DNA of 12,950 bases from Aalborgiella sp043769295 (GCA_043769295.1 JAYVJL010000164.1:1-12950); one strand, 5' to 3'. Shown: positions 1-7,175, counted from the first letter of the stretch. The notes: a model not told the origin generated them from the sequence alone. Translations and numbers: made by a program.

Positions 1-546
1 AAACCGGCCACGTGGGATGTCTTGGCTGAGGTCTTGCCAGAAGTTGATGAGTTGCAGGGCGGTGCAGATGTCGTCGCTGTAGCCCAACGCAACGTCGTCC
101 GTGATGCCGTAAAGGTGTAACAGCAAGCGACCTACGGGGTTGGCGGAGCGGGCGCAGTAGTTGTGCAATTCGGCTTCAGTTTGGTAGCCTTGGACGTTAC
201 GAGTTTTGACGATGTCTTGCTCGAAGGCGCTGAGCAAGTCGTCTAAGTGTTTGATGGGTATGGAGAATTTGTTAATAACGGCGGCTAAGGGGGTGAAGAC
301 TTGCGGCCAACGGGTTGAAGTGGCGGTGTTTTTCGACGCTGCGAAGGCCGCAAATAAATCGGCGCGGAAGGCGGCCAGGTCGTCTAGGCGTTGCTGCGGC
401 GTAGCGTCGCCTTCGTCCGCGAGGTCATCCGCTGTGCGTGCAAACCAGTAAATCGCGGCGATGGCGGGGTGCAAGTGGGGCGGGCAGAGCCAGCTGGCTA
501 CGGGGAAGTTCTCGTAGTGGGTGATTGGCTGTGCGTTGTCAGACAT
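1..546 (-). CDS. hpnC: Hydroxysqualene synthase HpnC, N-terminal part (cut by window edge)
   Basis: The reverse strand reads open from an ATG at 546-544 to the left edge, giving 182 codons with no stop; the C-terminal third lies outside the window. The protein is a trans-isoprenyl diphosphate synthase of the squalene/phytoene synthase fold. The first Asp-rich motif (RTADDLAD, residues 37-44) and the second (NFWQDLSQD, residues 168-176) are both intact; these bind the Mg2+-diphosphate of the substrate. The early THYENFPVAS stretch is typical of HpnC rather than HpnD. In the known HpnC-HpnD-HpnE route, HpnD makes presqualene diphosphate, HpnC converts it to hydroxysqualene and HpnE reduces this to squalene for hopanoids. 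hpnD and hpnE would be expected further left but cannot be seen. No clear Shine-Dalgarno precedes the ATG, but no better in-frame start was seen. It is transcribed divergently from the tRNA-Leu/tig block. Confidence 0.87.
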   Translation of the reverse strand, partial: MSDNAQPITHYENFPVASWLCPPHLHPAIAAIYWFARTADDLADEGDATPQQRLDDLAAFRADLFAAFAASKNTATSTRWPQVFTPLAAVINKFSIPIKHLDDLLSAFEQDIVKTRNVQGYQTEAELHNYCARSANPVGRLLLHLYGITDDVALGYSDDICTALQLINFWQDLSQDIPRGRF

Positions 547-577
547 GGCGATAGTTTAGTTGAGTAGCTATAGCCAA

Positions 578-628
578 CCGTTCGCCCTGAGCTTGTCGAA
601 GGGGTTTCGACAAGCTCAACCCGAACGG
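578..628. repeat. Palindromic dispersed repeat (GAGCTTGTCGAA type)
   Basis: Two 23-base arms (578-600 and 606-628) are reverse complements except for three central positions, around the 5-base spacer ggggt. The shared core is TGAGCTTGTCGAA and the outer ends are CCGTTCG/CGAACGG. Elements with this core are common as many-copy intergenic palindromes in Burkholderiales and other proteobacteria (recalled knowledge). It sits between the hpnC start and the tRNA-Leu gene, where it could form a long hairpin on either strand. Copy number in this genome cannot be seen from one window. Confidence 0.8.
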
Positions 629-738
629 TATTTACAAGTTGACTTTCAGAGCTCGAACTCTCAGGTTAAAATAGAGAGCTAACCAATTTTGAGGGCAGGC
701 TTGTAACCAATCAAGCTGCATAGTTTTAAGTTTTCGAT

Positions 739-825
739 GCGCGGGTGGCGAAATTGGTAGACGCACCAGGTTTAGGTCCTGACGTCCGCAAGGATGTGGG
801 GGTTCGAGTCCCCCCCCGCGCACCA
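739..825 (+). tRNA. tRNA-Leu(UAG)
   Basis: This is a class II cloverleaf with an encoded CCA. The acceptor stem is GCGCGGG (739-745) with CCCGCGC (815-821), the discriminator is A822 and CCA is 823-825. The anticodon TAG (773-775) lies in a TTTAGGT loop. The long variable arm (783-797) is a 5-bp stem with a GCAA loop, and the T arm is GGGGG-TTCGAGT-CCCCC. The lowest anticodon-stem pair is a C-A mismatch (766/782). It decodes CUN leucine codons. It lies 70 bp before tig and may share a transcript with it; no convincing sigma-70 promoter was found upstream. Confidence 0.96.
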
Positions 826-836
826 TCGATACAGCG

Positions 837-860
837 GGTCACATCAACTTTGGTGTGACC
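837..860. promoter_or_regulatory. Strong hairpin / palindrome between tRNA-Leu and tig
   Basis: GGTCACATCA (837-846) pairs with TGGTGTGACC (851-860), giving a 10-bp stem with one T-G wobble and a 4-base loop. It starts 11 bases after the tRNA CCA end and ends 35 bases before the tig ATG. No T-run follows on the plus strand, so it is not a classical terminator. It could be a processing or stabilising hairpin in a tRNA-tig transcript, or a protein-binding palindrome. Its function is inferred only. Confidence 0.5.
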
Positions 861-895
861 AAAACAACCATAGACATATACGAGAGTGAGACCAA

Positions 896-2206
896 ATGGC
901 CGTGACCGTTGAGACCCTAGAAAAATTAGAGCGCAAAATTGTTTTGACGCTGCCAACCAGCGTGATTGCCACCGAAGTTGACGCACGCTTGAAAAAGCTC
1001 GCCCGCACCGTCAAGCAAAACGGTTTTCGTCCAGGCAAAGTCCCGATGAGCGTTGTCGCACAGCAATACGGCTACTCCGTTCACTACGAAGTGATGAACG
1101 ACAAAGTCGGCGAGGCGTTTGCCGTTGCCGCCAACGAAGCCAAATTGCGCGTTGCAGGTCAACCCAAAATCAGCGAAAATGAAGCGTCTGCTGAAGGCAC
1201 CATGTCATTTGACGCGGTATTTGAGGTGTTCCCAGACGTCAAAATCGCCGATCTGAGCTCCGCTGAAGTTGAAAAATTGACGGCTGAGGTGTCTGATCCG
1301 GCCATCGACAAAACCCTGGACATTTTGCGCAAACAGCGCCGTACCTTCGCCCAACGTGCGATCGACGCGCCTGCGCAAGACGGCGACCGTGTGACGGTTG
1401 ACTTTGAAGGAAAAATCGACGGTGAAGTGTTCACCGGCGGCAAGGCCGAAGACTACCAGTTCATCGTTGGCGACGGTCAAATGCTCAAGGAATTTGAAGA
1501 AGCCACACGCGGTATGAAATCTACTGAGAGCAAGACCTTCCCATTGGCCTTCCCAGAGGAATACCATGGCAAAGACGTGGCTGGCAAAACGGCCGACTTT
1601 TTGCTCACCATCAAAAAAATCGAAGCCGCCCATTTGCCAGAAGTGAACGACGCCTTGGCCAAATCGCTAGGCATTGTCGATGCAACCGTGGCAGGTCTGC
1701 GGGCTGACATCAAGAAAAACCTGGATCGCGAAGTCAAAGCCCGTCTGTTGGCCAAAAACAAGCAAGCCGTGATGGATGCGTTGGTGTCCAAAGCTGAGCT
1801 GGACTTGCCAAAAACCAGCGTACAAGCCGAGCTGGAGCGCATGATTGCAGGTGCCCGTGCTGATTTGAAGCAACGCGGTATCAAAGATGCTGAGAACACA
1901 CCGATCCCAGAAGATATCTTCCGTCCACAAGCCGAGCGTCGTGTGCGTTTGGGCCTGGTGGTGGCGGAATTGGTTCGCGCCAATGCCTTGCATGCCAAAT
2001 CCGAGCAAGTGTCCAGCCATATCGAAGAGCTGGCCGCCAGCTACGAAAAACCGATGGACGTGATCCGTTGGTACGGCAGCGACAAAAACCGCATGGCCGA
2101 AGTCGAAGCGATTGTCATTGAAAACAACGTGACTGACTTTGTGCTGTCAAAAGCCAAGGTGACTGAAAAAGCAACGACTTTTGACGAGTTGATGGCGCAA
2201 AACTAA
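896..2206 (+). CDS. tig: Trigger factor, ribosome-associated chaperone and peptidyl-prolyl isomerase
   Basis: The 436-residue product is the usual length for the family (E. coli 432). The N-terminal ribosome-binding domain carries the signature GFRPGKVP at residues 43-50, the loop that docks on ribosomal protein L23 (uL23) at the exit tunnel. An FKBP-type PPIase domain follows at about residues 160-245 (VTVDFEGKIDGEVF ... FPEEYHGKDVAGKT). The remainder is the mostly helical chaperone cradle. It shields nascent chains in the cytoplasm and catalyses prolyl isomerisation. The start is an ATG behind a purine-rich GAGAGTGAG (882-890), a modest ribosome site; the conserved MAVTVETLEKLERK beginning supports this choice. 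It is first in the tig-clpP-clpX-lon block, and a terminator-like hairpin follows it, so read-through into clpP is probably partial. Confidence 0.98.
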   Translation: MAVTVETLEKLERKIVLTLPTSVIATEVDARLKKLARTVKQNGFRPGKVPMSVVAQQYGYSVHYEVMNDKVGEAFAVAANEAKLRVAGQPKISENEASAEGTMSFDAVFEVFPDVKIADLSSAEVEKLTAEVSDPAIDKTLDILRKQRRTFAQRAIDAPAQDGDRVTVDFEGKIDGEVFTGGKAEDYQFIVGDGQMLKEFEEATRGMKSTESKTFPLAFPEEYHGKDVAGKTADFLLTIKKIEAAHLPEVNDALAKSLGIVDATVAGLRADIKKNLDREVKARLLAKNKQAVMDALVSKAELDLPKTSVQAELERMIAGARADLKQRGIKDAENTPIPEDIFRPQAERRVRLGLVVAELVRANALHAKSEQVSSHIEELAASYEKPMDVIRWYGSDKNRMAEVEAIVIENNVTDFVLSKAKVTEKATTFDELMAQN

Positions 2207-2224
2207 TTCGAACGATTCGGCGAC

Positions 2225-2262
2225 AAAACCTGCAGAAAATTGAGTTTTTTGCAGGTTTTCCT
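2225..2262 (+). terminator. Intrinsic-terminator-like hairpin after tig
   Basis: AAAACCTGCA (2225-2234) pairs perfectly with TGCAGGTTTT (2250-2259), and the stem can extend inward through A-T pairs. The right arm ends in TTTT followed by CCTT. It starts 18 bases after the tig stop codon. The stem is rather A-T rich, so termination may be partial. Confidence 0.65.
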
Positions 2263-2275
2263 TAAATTGTGTGGG

Positions 2276-2303
2276 CTTGTGTTTTGCTACACAAGCCCCA
2301 TGT
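2276..2303 (+). promoter_or_regulatory. Probable sigma-32 heat-shock promoter of clpP
   Basis: The -10 element CCCCATGT (2296-2303) matches the sigma-32 consensus CCCCATnT at every fixed position. The -35 candidate CTTGTGT (2276-2282) shares the CTTG core with CTTGAAA. The spacer is 13 bases, inside the usual 11-16. Transcription would begin near 2309, giving a leader of about 44 bases to the clpP ATG. E. coli clpP is a known sigma-32 gene, so the context fits. The elements sit in the arms of a perfect inverted repeat, GGGCTTGTG (2273-2281) and CACAAGCCC (2290-2298). Confidence 0.65.
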
Positions 2304-2342
2304 TATTTTGTGGGTACAGTATCAGCTAGTACAAATTTTCTT

Positions 2343-2347
2343 AGGAG
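2343..2347 (+). promoter_or_regulatory. clpP ribosome binding site (decides the start)
   Basis: AGGAG lies 5 bases before the ATG at 2353. It fixes the start there and not at the upstream in-frame GTG at 2269, which would place the hairpin and heat-shock promoter inside the coding region. Confidence 0.85.
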
Positions 2348-2352
2348 TCAAG

Positions 2353-2982
2353 ATGGGCGCAATTTATACAAACGCACAGTCTCAACCCATCCAGGGTTTG
2401 GGCATGGTGCCAATGGTGATCGAGCAATCAGGCCGTGGTGAGCGCTCTTATGATATCTATTCACGCCTGCTGAAAGAGCGGGTGATTTTCCTGGTCGGCC
2501 CGGTGAACGACCAAACCGCCAATCTGGTGGTGGCGCAGCTGTTGTTTTTGGAGAGCGAAAACCCAGACAAGGATATTTCCTTTTACATCAACTCGCCCGG
2601 TGGTTCTGTGACCGCTGGCATGGCCATCTATGACACCATGCAGTTCATCAAGCCGGACGTGTCTACCTTGTGTGTCGGTATGGCGGCCAGCATGGGCGCG
2701 TTCTTGCTGGCGGCTGGTGCGAAGGGTAAACGTTTTACGTTGCCAAATTCGCGCGTCATGATTCATCAACCATCAGGTGGCGCGCAAGGTCAGGCGACCG
2801 ATATTGAAATCCACGCTCGTGATATCTTGAAAACGCGTGACCAGTTGAACCGCATTTTGGCTGAACGCACGGGTCAAACGGTTGAAAAAATTGAGCGCGA
2901 TACCGAGCGCGATTACTTTATGTTTGCCGATGAAGCGAAAGAATATGGCGTCGTCGATCAGGTGATATCCAAACGTCCTTGA
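2353..2982 (+). CDS. clpP: ATP-dependent Clp protease proteolytic subunit
   Basis: The 209-residue product (E. coli precursor 207) is a serine peptidase of the ClpP family. The catalytic triad is complete: Ser113 in GMAASMGAF, His138 in MIHQP and Asp187 in RDTERD, each shifted by two from the E. coli precursor numbering. The oxyanion region INSPGGSVTAG is at residues 79-89. ClpP forms a double-heptamer barrel and degrades substrates unfolded and fed in by ClpX. The first residues (about 1-15) probably form a short self-cleaved propeptide, as in E. coli. The ATG has an AGGAG site, a heat-shock-type promoter lies 50-80 bp upstream, and clpX follows after 168 bp. This is an ordinary single clpP with no missing key residue. 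Confidence 0.98.
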   Translation: MGAIYTNAQSQPIQGLGMVPMVIEQSGRGERSYDIYSRLLKERVIFLVGPVNDQTANLVVAQLLFLESENPDKDISFYINSPGGSVTAGMAIYDTMQFIKPDVSTLCVGMAASMGAFLLAAGAKGKRFTLPNSRVMIHQPSGGAQGQATDIEIHARDILKTRDQLNRILAERTGQTVEKIERDTERDYFMFADEAKEYGVVDQVISKRP

Positions 2983-2998
2983 TCCGGTTTTAAGAGCC

Positions 2999-3091
2999 GA
3001 TGGCAGCCCTTGCAGGGTCCATCTTTGCCAAAAACTGACTTAAACAGGCCTATGTAGGTGTAAATACGCTTATGTGTGCTGCTGCAAGGGC
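2999..3091 (+). promoter_or_regulatory. clpP-clpX intergenic region with alternative RNA pairings
   Basis: A local hairpin can form from GATGG (2999-3003) with CCATC (3019-3023), enclosing CCCT (3007-3010) with AGGG (3014-3017); a short TTT follows. The segment GCCCTTGCAG (3006-3015) is also the exact 10-base reverse complement of CTGCAAGGGC (3082-3091). The two structures use the same bases and exclude one another. This could be a weak terminator/anti-terminator or a processing site before clpX. The function is inferred and the pairing could be chance. Confidence 0.3.
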
Positions 3092-3150
3092 GGATGGTTG
3101 ACGGTTCTTTTGGTTATCATCAGCATATTTACTTTAAAAGGTGCCAAATA

Positions 3151-4422
3151 ATGGCCGAGAAAAAAGGCGCTTCAGGCGAAAAAACGCTGTTTTGCTCGTT
3201 TTGTGGCAAAAGCCAGCATGAGGTTAAAAAACTGATTGCCGGGCCGTCGGTGTTTGTTTGCGATGAGTGCATCGAACTTTGCAACGAAATCATTCGTGAT
3301 GAGCTGCCTGCTGTCGTCGCGGATGAAGCGCGCAAGGCGCGTGGCGGTCTGCCCACCCCGGCTGAAATCAAGGCCAACCTGGACAGTTATGTAATTGGCC
3401 AAGATGTCGCCAAACGCACGTTGGCCGTGGCCGTGTACAACCACTACAAGCGCTTGCAGCACAAAGAAAAATCCAAAACGGATGATGTGGAGCTGGCAAA
3501 GAGCAATATTTTGCTGATTGGGCCTACAGGCTCGGGCAAAACTTTTTTAGCACAAACATTGGCACGCATGCTGGATGTGCCCTTTGTGATGGCGGACGCC
3601 ACCACGCTCACAGAAGCCGGTTATGTGGGTGAAGACGTTGAAAACATCGTCTCCAAATTGCTGCAAAGCTGCAATTACGAAGTCGAACGTGCCCAGCGCG
3701 GGATTGTGTATATCGACGAAATCGACAAAATTTCACGCAAATCCGACAACCCATCCATCACCCGTGATGTTTCTGGTGAAGGCGTGCAGCAAGCTTTGCT
3801 GAAGTTGATTGAAGGCACGATGGCCAGTATTCCACCGCAAGGCGGGCGCAAGCACCCTAACCAGGACTTCCTGCAAATCGACACGACCAACATTTTGTTT
3901 ATTTGTGGTGGTGCATTCTCAGGTTTGGAAAAAGTCATTGAAAACCGCACCGAAGCTTCGGGCATCGGTTTTGGCGCTATCGTCAAAAGCAAAGAAGTGC
4001 GCAGTTTGACTGAAGTGTTCAAGGAAGTTGAACCTGAAGATTTGATCAAGTTCGGCATCATTCCCGAGCTGATTGGTCGTATGCCCGTGATTGCGACTTT
4101 GACCGAGTTGAGTGAAGACGCTTTGATGCAAATCTTGACCGAACCGAAAAACGCCCTCGTCAAGCAGTACAGTAAATTGCTGGGCATGGAAGGCGTTGAT
4201 TTAGAAATTCGTCCGTCTGCACTCAAAGCGATTGCGCAAAAAGCGTTGAAACGTAAAACAGGTGCGCGCGGCTTGCGCTCCCTCTTGGAATTGGCGCTGA
4301 TCGACACCATGTTCGAGTTGCCCAACATGCCGAACGTAGAAAAGGTGGTGATTGATGAGTCAACCATCACCGAAAATAAACCGCCTTTGTTGGTTTACCG
4401 CGAAGCTGCTAAAAAAGCCTAG
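3151..4422 (+). CDS. clpX: ClpX, ATP-dependent unfoldase of the ClpXP protease
   Basis: The 423-residue product matches E. coli ClpX (424). The N-terminal zinc-binding domain has Cys15, Cys18, Cys37 and Cys40 (CSFC ... CDEC). The AAA+ module has Walker A GPTGSGKT (124-131), pore-loop GYVGED (157-162) and Walker B VYIDEID (186-192). The GGRKHP pore loop, the GIGFGA segment containing the IGF tripeptide that docks on ClpP, ELIGRMP and the sensor-2 GARGLRS follow in order. ClpX recognises tagged substrates such as ssrA-tagged proteins, unfolds them and feeds them to ClpP. The start is the ATG preceded by AAAAGG (3136-3141); an in-frame GTG at 3076 would add 25 residues absent from the family. 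It lies 168 bp after clpP and 62 bp before lon. Confidence 0.98.
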   Translation: MAEKKGASGEKTLFCSFCGKSQHEVKKLIAGPSVFVCDECIELCNEIIRDELPAVVADEARKARGGLPTPAEIKANLDSYVIGQDVAKRTLAVAVYNHYKRLQHKEKSKTDDVELAKSNILLIGPTGSGKTFLAQTLARMLDVPFVMADATTLTEAGYVGEDVENIVSKLLQSCNYEVERAQRGIVYIDEIDKISRKSDNPSITRDVSGEGVQQALLKLIEGTMASIPPQGGRKHPNQDFLQIDTTNILFICGGAFSGLEKVIENRTEASGIGFGAIVKSKEVRSLTEVFKEVEPEDLIKFGIIPELIGRMPVIATLTELSEDALMQILTEPKNALVKQYSKLLGMEGVDLEIRPSALKAIAQKALKRKTGARGLRSLLELALIDTMFELPNMPNVEKVVIDESTITENKPPLLVYREAAKKA

Positions 4423-4484
4423 TGTTTAATTGGCTGTTTCTTTGATATTTTGAAATAGCGCCTCCGTCATACAAAGGTATTTTG

Positions 4485-6953
4485 ATGTCCTCTCATCCAG
4501 TATTACCCGCCAGCCCGCTCGATTTGCCTTTGTTGCCGCTTCGCGATGTGGTGGTCTTTCCGCACATGGTGATTCCGCTTTTTGTCGGGCGACCTAAAAG
4601 CATCAAGGCGCTTGAGTTGGCGATGGAGTCCGAGCGCCGCATCATGTTGGTGGCACAAAAAACAGCGGTAAAAGACGAGCCGTCTGTGACCGACATGTTT
4701 GATGTGGGATGTGTCTCTACGATTTTGCAGATGCTGAAGTTGCCGGATGGCACGGTCAAGGTGTTGGTTGAAGGCCAGCAGCGCGCGCATGTGAATCATA
4801 TCGATGATGCTGAAACACACTTCACCGCCAATGTGACACCGATTGAAGCGCAAGTCGTCAAACTGACCACCAAGGGTGAAAAAACCCCCGAAATTGAAGC
4901 TCTGCGTCGTGCGGTGATGCAGCAGTTTGACCAGTACGTCAAATTGAACAAAAAAATTCCACCTGAAATACTAAGTTCAATTTCAAGCATTGACGATCCA
5001 GGTCGTTTGGCCGATACCATTGCGGCGCATTTGCCTTTAAAGCTGGAAAACAAACAAATCGTCCTCGATCTGGCTGACATCAAAACGCGACTTGAGAGCT
5101 TGTTTGAACAAATTGAGCGCGAAGTCGACATTTTGAATGTCGACAAAAAAATCCGTGGTCGTGTCAAACGGCAAATGGAGAAAAATCAACGCGATTTTTA
5201 TCTCAACGAGCAAGTCAAAGCCATTCAAAAAGAACTGGGCGATGGCGAAGAAGGCGCCGATTTTGATGAGCTGGATAAAAAAATCAAGCTTGCCAAAATG
5301 AGCAAAGAAGCTTTGAAGAAAGCTCAAAGCGAACTGAAAAAACTGAAGCTCATGTCACCCATGTCTGCAGAGGCAACGGTGGTGCGCAACTACATTGATG
5401 TATTGATTGGTTTGCCGTGGAGTAAAAAAACCAAGATCAAACACGATCTGCAAGCCGCCGAGATTGTTTTGAACGAAGACCATTACGGTTTGGACAAAGT
5501 CAAAGACCGTATTCTTGAATACCTAGCGGTGCAGCAACGCGTAGACAAAGTCAAGGCACCGATCTTGTGCCTGGTTGGGCCACCGGGTGTGGGTAAAACA
5601 TCACTGGGTCAATCGATCGCAAAAGCGACCGGTCGCAAATTTATTCGTATGGCTTTGGGTGGCATGCGTGATGAGGCTGAGATTCGAGGCCATCGCCGCA
5701 CTTACATTGGCGCTTTGCCGGGCAAGGTTTTGCAAAATTTGAGCAAGGTGGGTACACGCAACCCATTGTTCTTGCTCGACGAGATCGACAAGCTTGGCAC
5801 AGAATATCGTGGCGATCCTTCCAGTGCGTTGCTGGAGGTTTTAGACCCTGAGCAAAACCATACGTTTGCCGATCACTATGTTGAAGTCGATTTTGATTTG
5901 AGCGATGTGATGTTTGTCGCCACTTCAAATTCGATGAACATTCCGTCTGCTTTGCTTGACCGCATGGAGGTGATCCGCCTTGCGGGATATACCGAAGATG
6001 AAAAGACCAATATTGCCGTTACCTATTTGCTGCCCAAGCAAATGACCAACAATGGCGTGAAAGCAAGCGAACTGGTGATCGCGCCTGAAGCCGTGCGCGA
6101 CATTGTGCGTTACTACACCCGTGAAGCGGGCGTGCGCTCATTGGAACGCGAGTTGTCCAAGATCTGCCGTAAGGTCGTCAAAGGCTTGCTGCTGAAAACC
6201 TACAAAGGGGCGGTGACGGTTACGCCAGACACCTTGAATGATTTTTTGGGTGTGCGCAAATTCAACTATGGCCGTGCAGAAGAGTTGAATCAAATCGGGC
6301 AGGTCGTTGGATTGGCGTGGACGGAAGTGGGTGGCGATTTGCTCACCATTGAAGCGGCCATCATGCCTGGTAAAGGCGTCATCACACGTACAGGCTCTTT
6401 GGGCGATGTGATGAAAGAATCTGTCGAAGCTGCACGCACGGTGGTGCGCAGCCGGGCGCGTCGCTTGGGCATCAAGGAAGAAATGTTCGAAAAGCGCGAT
6501 ATCCACATCCATGTGCCTGATGGTGCGACGCCGAAAGACGGGCCAAGTGCTGGCGCGGCGATGACGACCGCTTTTGTCTCGGCGCTGACGGGCATACCCG
6601 TGCGCGGTGATGTCGCGATGACCGGTGAAATCACACTGCGTGGTGAAGTGACTGCGATCGGTGGTTTGAAAGAAAAACTGCTTGCCGCACTTCGTGGCGG
6701 TATCAAAACGGTGCTTATCCCCGAAGAAAATGCCAAAGATTTGCAGGACATTCCAGAGAACGTCAAAAATGGTCTGGAGATTGTGCCGGTGCGATGGATT
6801 GATAAGGTTTTAGAGCTTGCTCTAGAGCGCATGCCAACGGCGTTGCCAGATGTTGACCCGTCAATCGATGCCACTAGTACGGCTGTTGCACGTTCTACTG
6901 AGACGACGCGAACAACCATTGAGCCGCAAAATTCTGAATCCATCAAACATTAA
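4485..6953 (+). CDS. lon: Lon, ATP-dependent serine protease (La)
   Basis: The 822-residue product is a LonA-type protease, longer than E. coli Lon (784). Order of parts: N-terminal substrate-binding domain starting LPLLPLRDVVVFPHMVIPLF, a charged helical region, the AAA+ domain with Walker A GPPGVGKT (365-372) and Walker B LFLLDEID (428-435), then the protease domain. The Ser-Lys dyad is intact: Ser688 in KDGPSAGAA and Lys731 in GGLKEKLL, with the same 43-residue spacing as in E. coli. Lon removes misfolded and regulatory proteins in the cytoplasm. The C-terminus (about 784-822) is a Ser/Thr-rich tail without the family's usual sequence. The ATG at 4485 has AAAGG (4473-4477) in front; the TTG just before it is less likely. 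It is last in the tig-clpP-clpX-lon block. Confidence 0.97.
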   Translation: MSSHPVLPASPLDLPLLPLRDVVVFPHMVIPLFVGRPKSIKALELAMESERRIMLVAQKTAVKDEPSVTDMFDVGCVSTILQMLKLPDGTVKVLVEGQQRAHVNHIDDAETHFTANVTPIEAQVVKLTTKGEKTPEIEALRRAVMQQFDQYVKLNKKIPPEILSSISSIDDPGRLADTIAAHLPLKLENKQIVLDLADIKTRLESLFEQIEREVDILNVDKKIRGRVKRQMEKNQRDFYLNEQVKAIQKELGDGEEGADFDELDKKIKLAKMSKEALKKAQSELKKLKLMSPMSAEATVVRNYIDVLIGLPWSKKTKIKHDLQAAEIVLNEDHYGLDKVKDRILEYLAVQQRVDKVKAPILCLVGPPGVGKTSLGQSIAKATGRKFIRMALGGMRDEAEIRGHRRTYIGALPGKVLQNLSKVGTRNPLFLLDEIDKLGTEYRGDPSSALLEVLDPEQNHTFADHYVEVDFDLSDVMFVATSNSMNIPSALLDRMEVIRLAGYTEDEKTNIAVTYLLPKQMTNNGVKASELVIAPEAVRDIVRYYTREAGVRSLERELSKICRKVVKGLLLKTYKGAVTVTPDTLNDFLGVRKFNYGRAEELNQIGQVVGLAWTEVGGDLLTIEAAIMPGKGVITRTGSLGDVMKESVEAARTVVRSRARRLGIKEEMFEKRDIHIHVPDGATPKDGPSAGAAMTTAFVSALTGIPVRGDVAMTGEITLRGEVTAIGGLKEKLLAALRGGIKTVLIPEENAKDLQDIPENVKNGLEIVPVRWIDKVLELALERMPTALPDVDPSIDATSTAVARSTETTRTTIEPQNSESIKH

Positions 6954-6997
6954 TTACAAAATTAATACAGTTGAAAAAAAGAGCGAAAAATATAGGC

Positions 6998-7003
6998 TAT
7001 AAT
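6998..7003 (+). promoter_or_regulatory. -10 element TATAAT upstream of the tRNA-Gly cluster
   Basis: A perfect TATAAT ends 14 bases before the tRNA-Gly 5' end, the right distance for a short-leader tRNA promoter. The best -35, TTGAAA (6971-6976), is 21 bases away, which is too long, and the sequence at normal spacing is only A-rich. The -10 is convincing; the -35 is not. Confidence 0.55.
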
Positions 7004-7017
7004 TCGTCCATCGAAAC

Positions 7018-7093
7018 GCGGGAATAGCTCAGTTGGTAGAGCGCAACCTTGCCAAGGTTGAGGTCGAGAGTTCGAGACTCTTTTCCCGCTCCA
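7018..7093 (+). tRNA. tRNA-Gly(GCC)
   Basis: A 76-base cloverleaf with acceptor GCGGGAA (7018-7024) paired to TTCCCGC (7083-7089), discriminator T and encoded CCA. The anticodon GCC (7051-7053) lies in a TTGCCAA loop on a perfect CAACC/GGTTG stem, and the T arm is GAGAG-TTCGAGA-CTCTT. It decodes GGC and GGU. It is first of three tRNAs arranged as in the E. coli glyW-cysT-leuZ operon. Confidence 0.97.
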
Positions 7094-7099
7094 ACATTT

Positions 7100-7128
7100 A
7101 AAAAGGGAAGCTTATGCTTCCCTTTTTT
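7100..7128 (+). terminator. Strong intrinsic terminator after tRNA-Gly
   Basis: GGGAAGC (7105-7111) pairs perfectly with GCTTCCC (7116-7122) around a TTAT loop. It is flanked by five A residues on the left and six T residues (7123-7128) on the right. It begins 7 bases after the tRNA CCA end and stands between tRNA-Gly and tRNA-Cys. Confidence 0.85.
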
Positions 7129-7175
7129 GTCTAAGCCAAAAGTAAAATTTTGACTTGGATATTAGGAAGATTTTT

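Noticed and set aside
206..451. Plus-strand open frame of 81 codons
   Set aside because: It is antisense to hpnC, whose two Asp-rich motifs show the minus strand is the coding one.
639..672. TTGACT and TAAAAT as a promoter for tRNA-Leu(UAG)
   Set aside because: The spacer is 22 bases, well outside the 15-19 range.
2269..2352. Longer clpP beginning at an in-frame GTG
   Set aside because: The extra 28 codons cover a hairpin and the probable heat-shock promoter, and the ATG at 2353 has a good AGGAG site and family-typical length.
3076..3150. Longer clpX beginning at an in-frame GTG
   Set aside because: The added residues have no counterpart in ClpX, and MAEKKGASGEKTLFCSFCGK is the expected N-terminus.
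4442..4471. TTGATA plus GTCATA as a lon promoter, or TTTGAAA as its sigma-32 box
   Set aside because: The -10 is poor and would leave almost no leader before the ATG at 4485; no CCCCAT-like element lies at the right distance for sigma-32.
7150..7165. TTGACT as a -35 box for tRNA-Cys
   Set aside because: A -10 at normal spacing would overlap the tRNA 5' end; TATTAG (7160-7165) is too close to pair with it.
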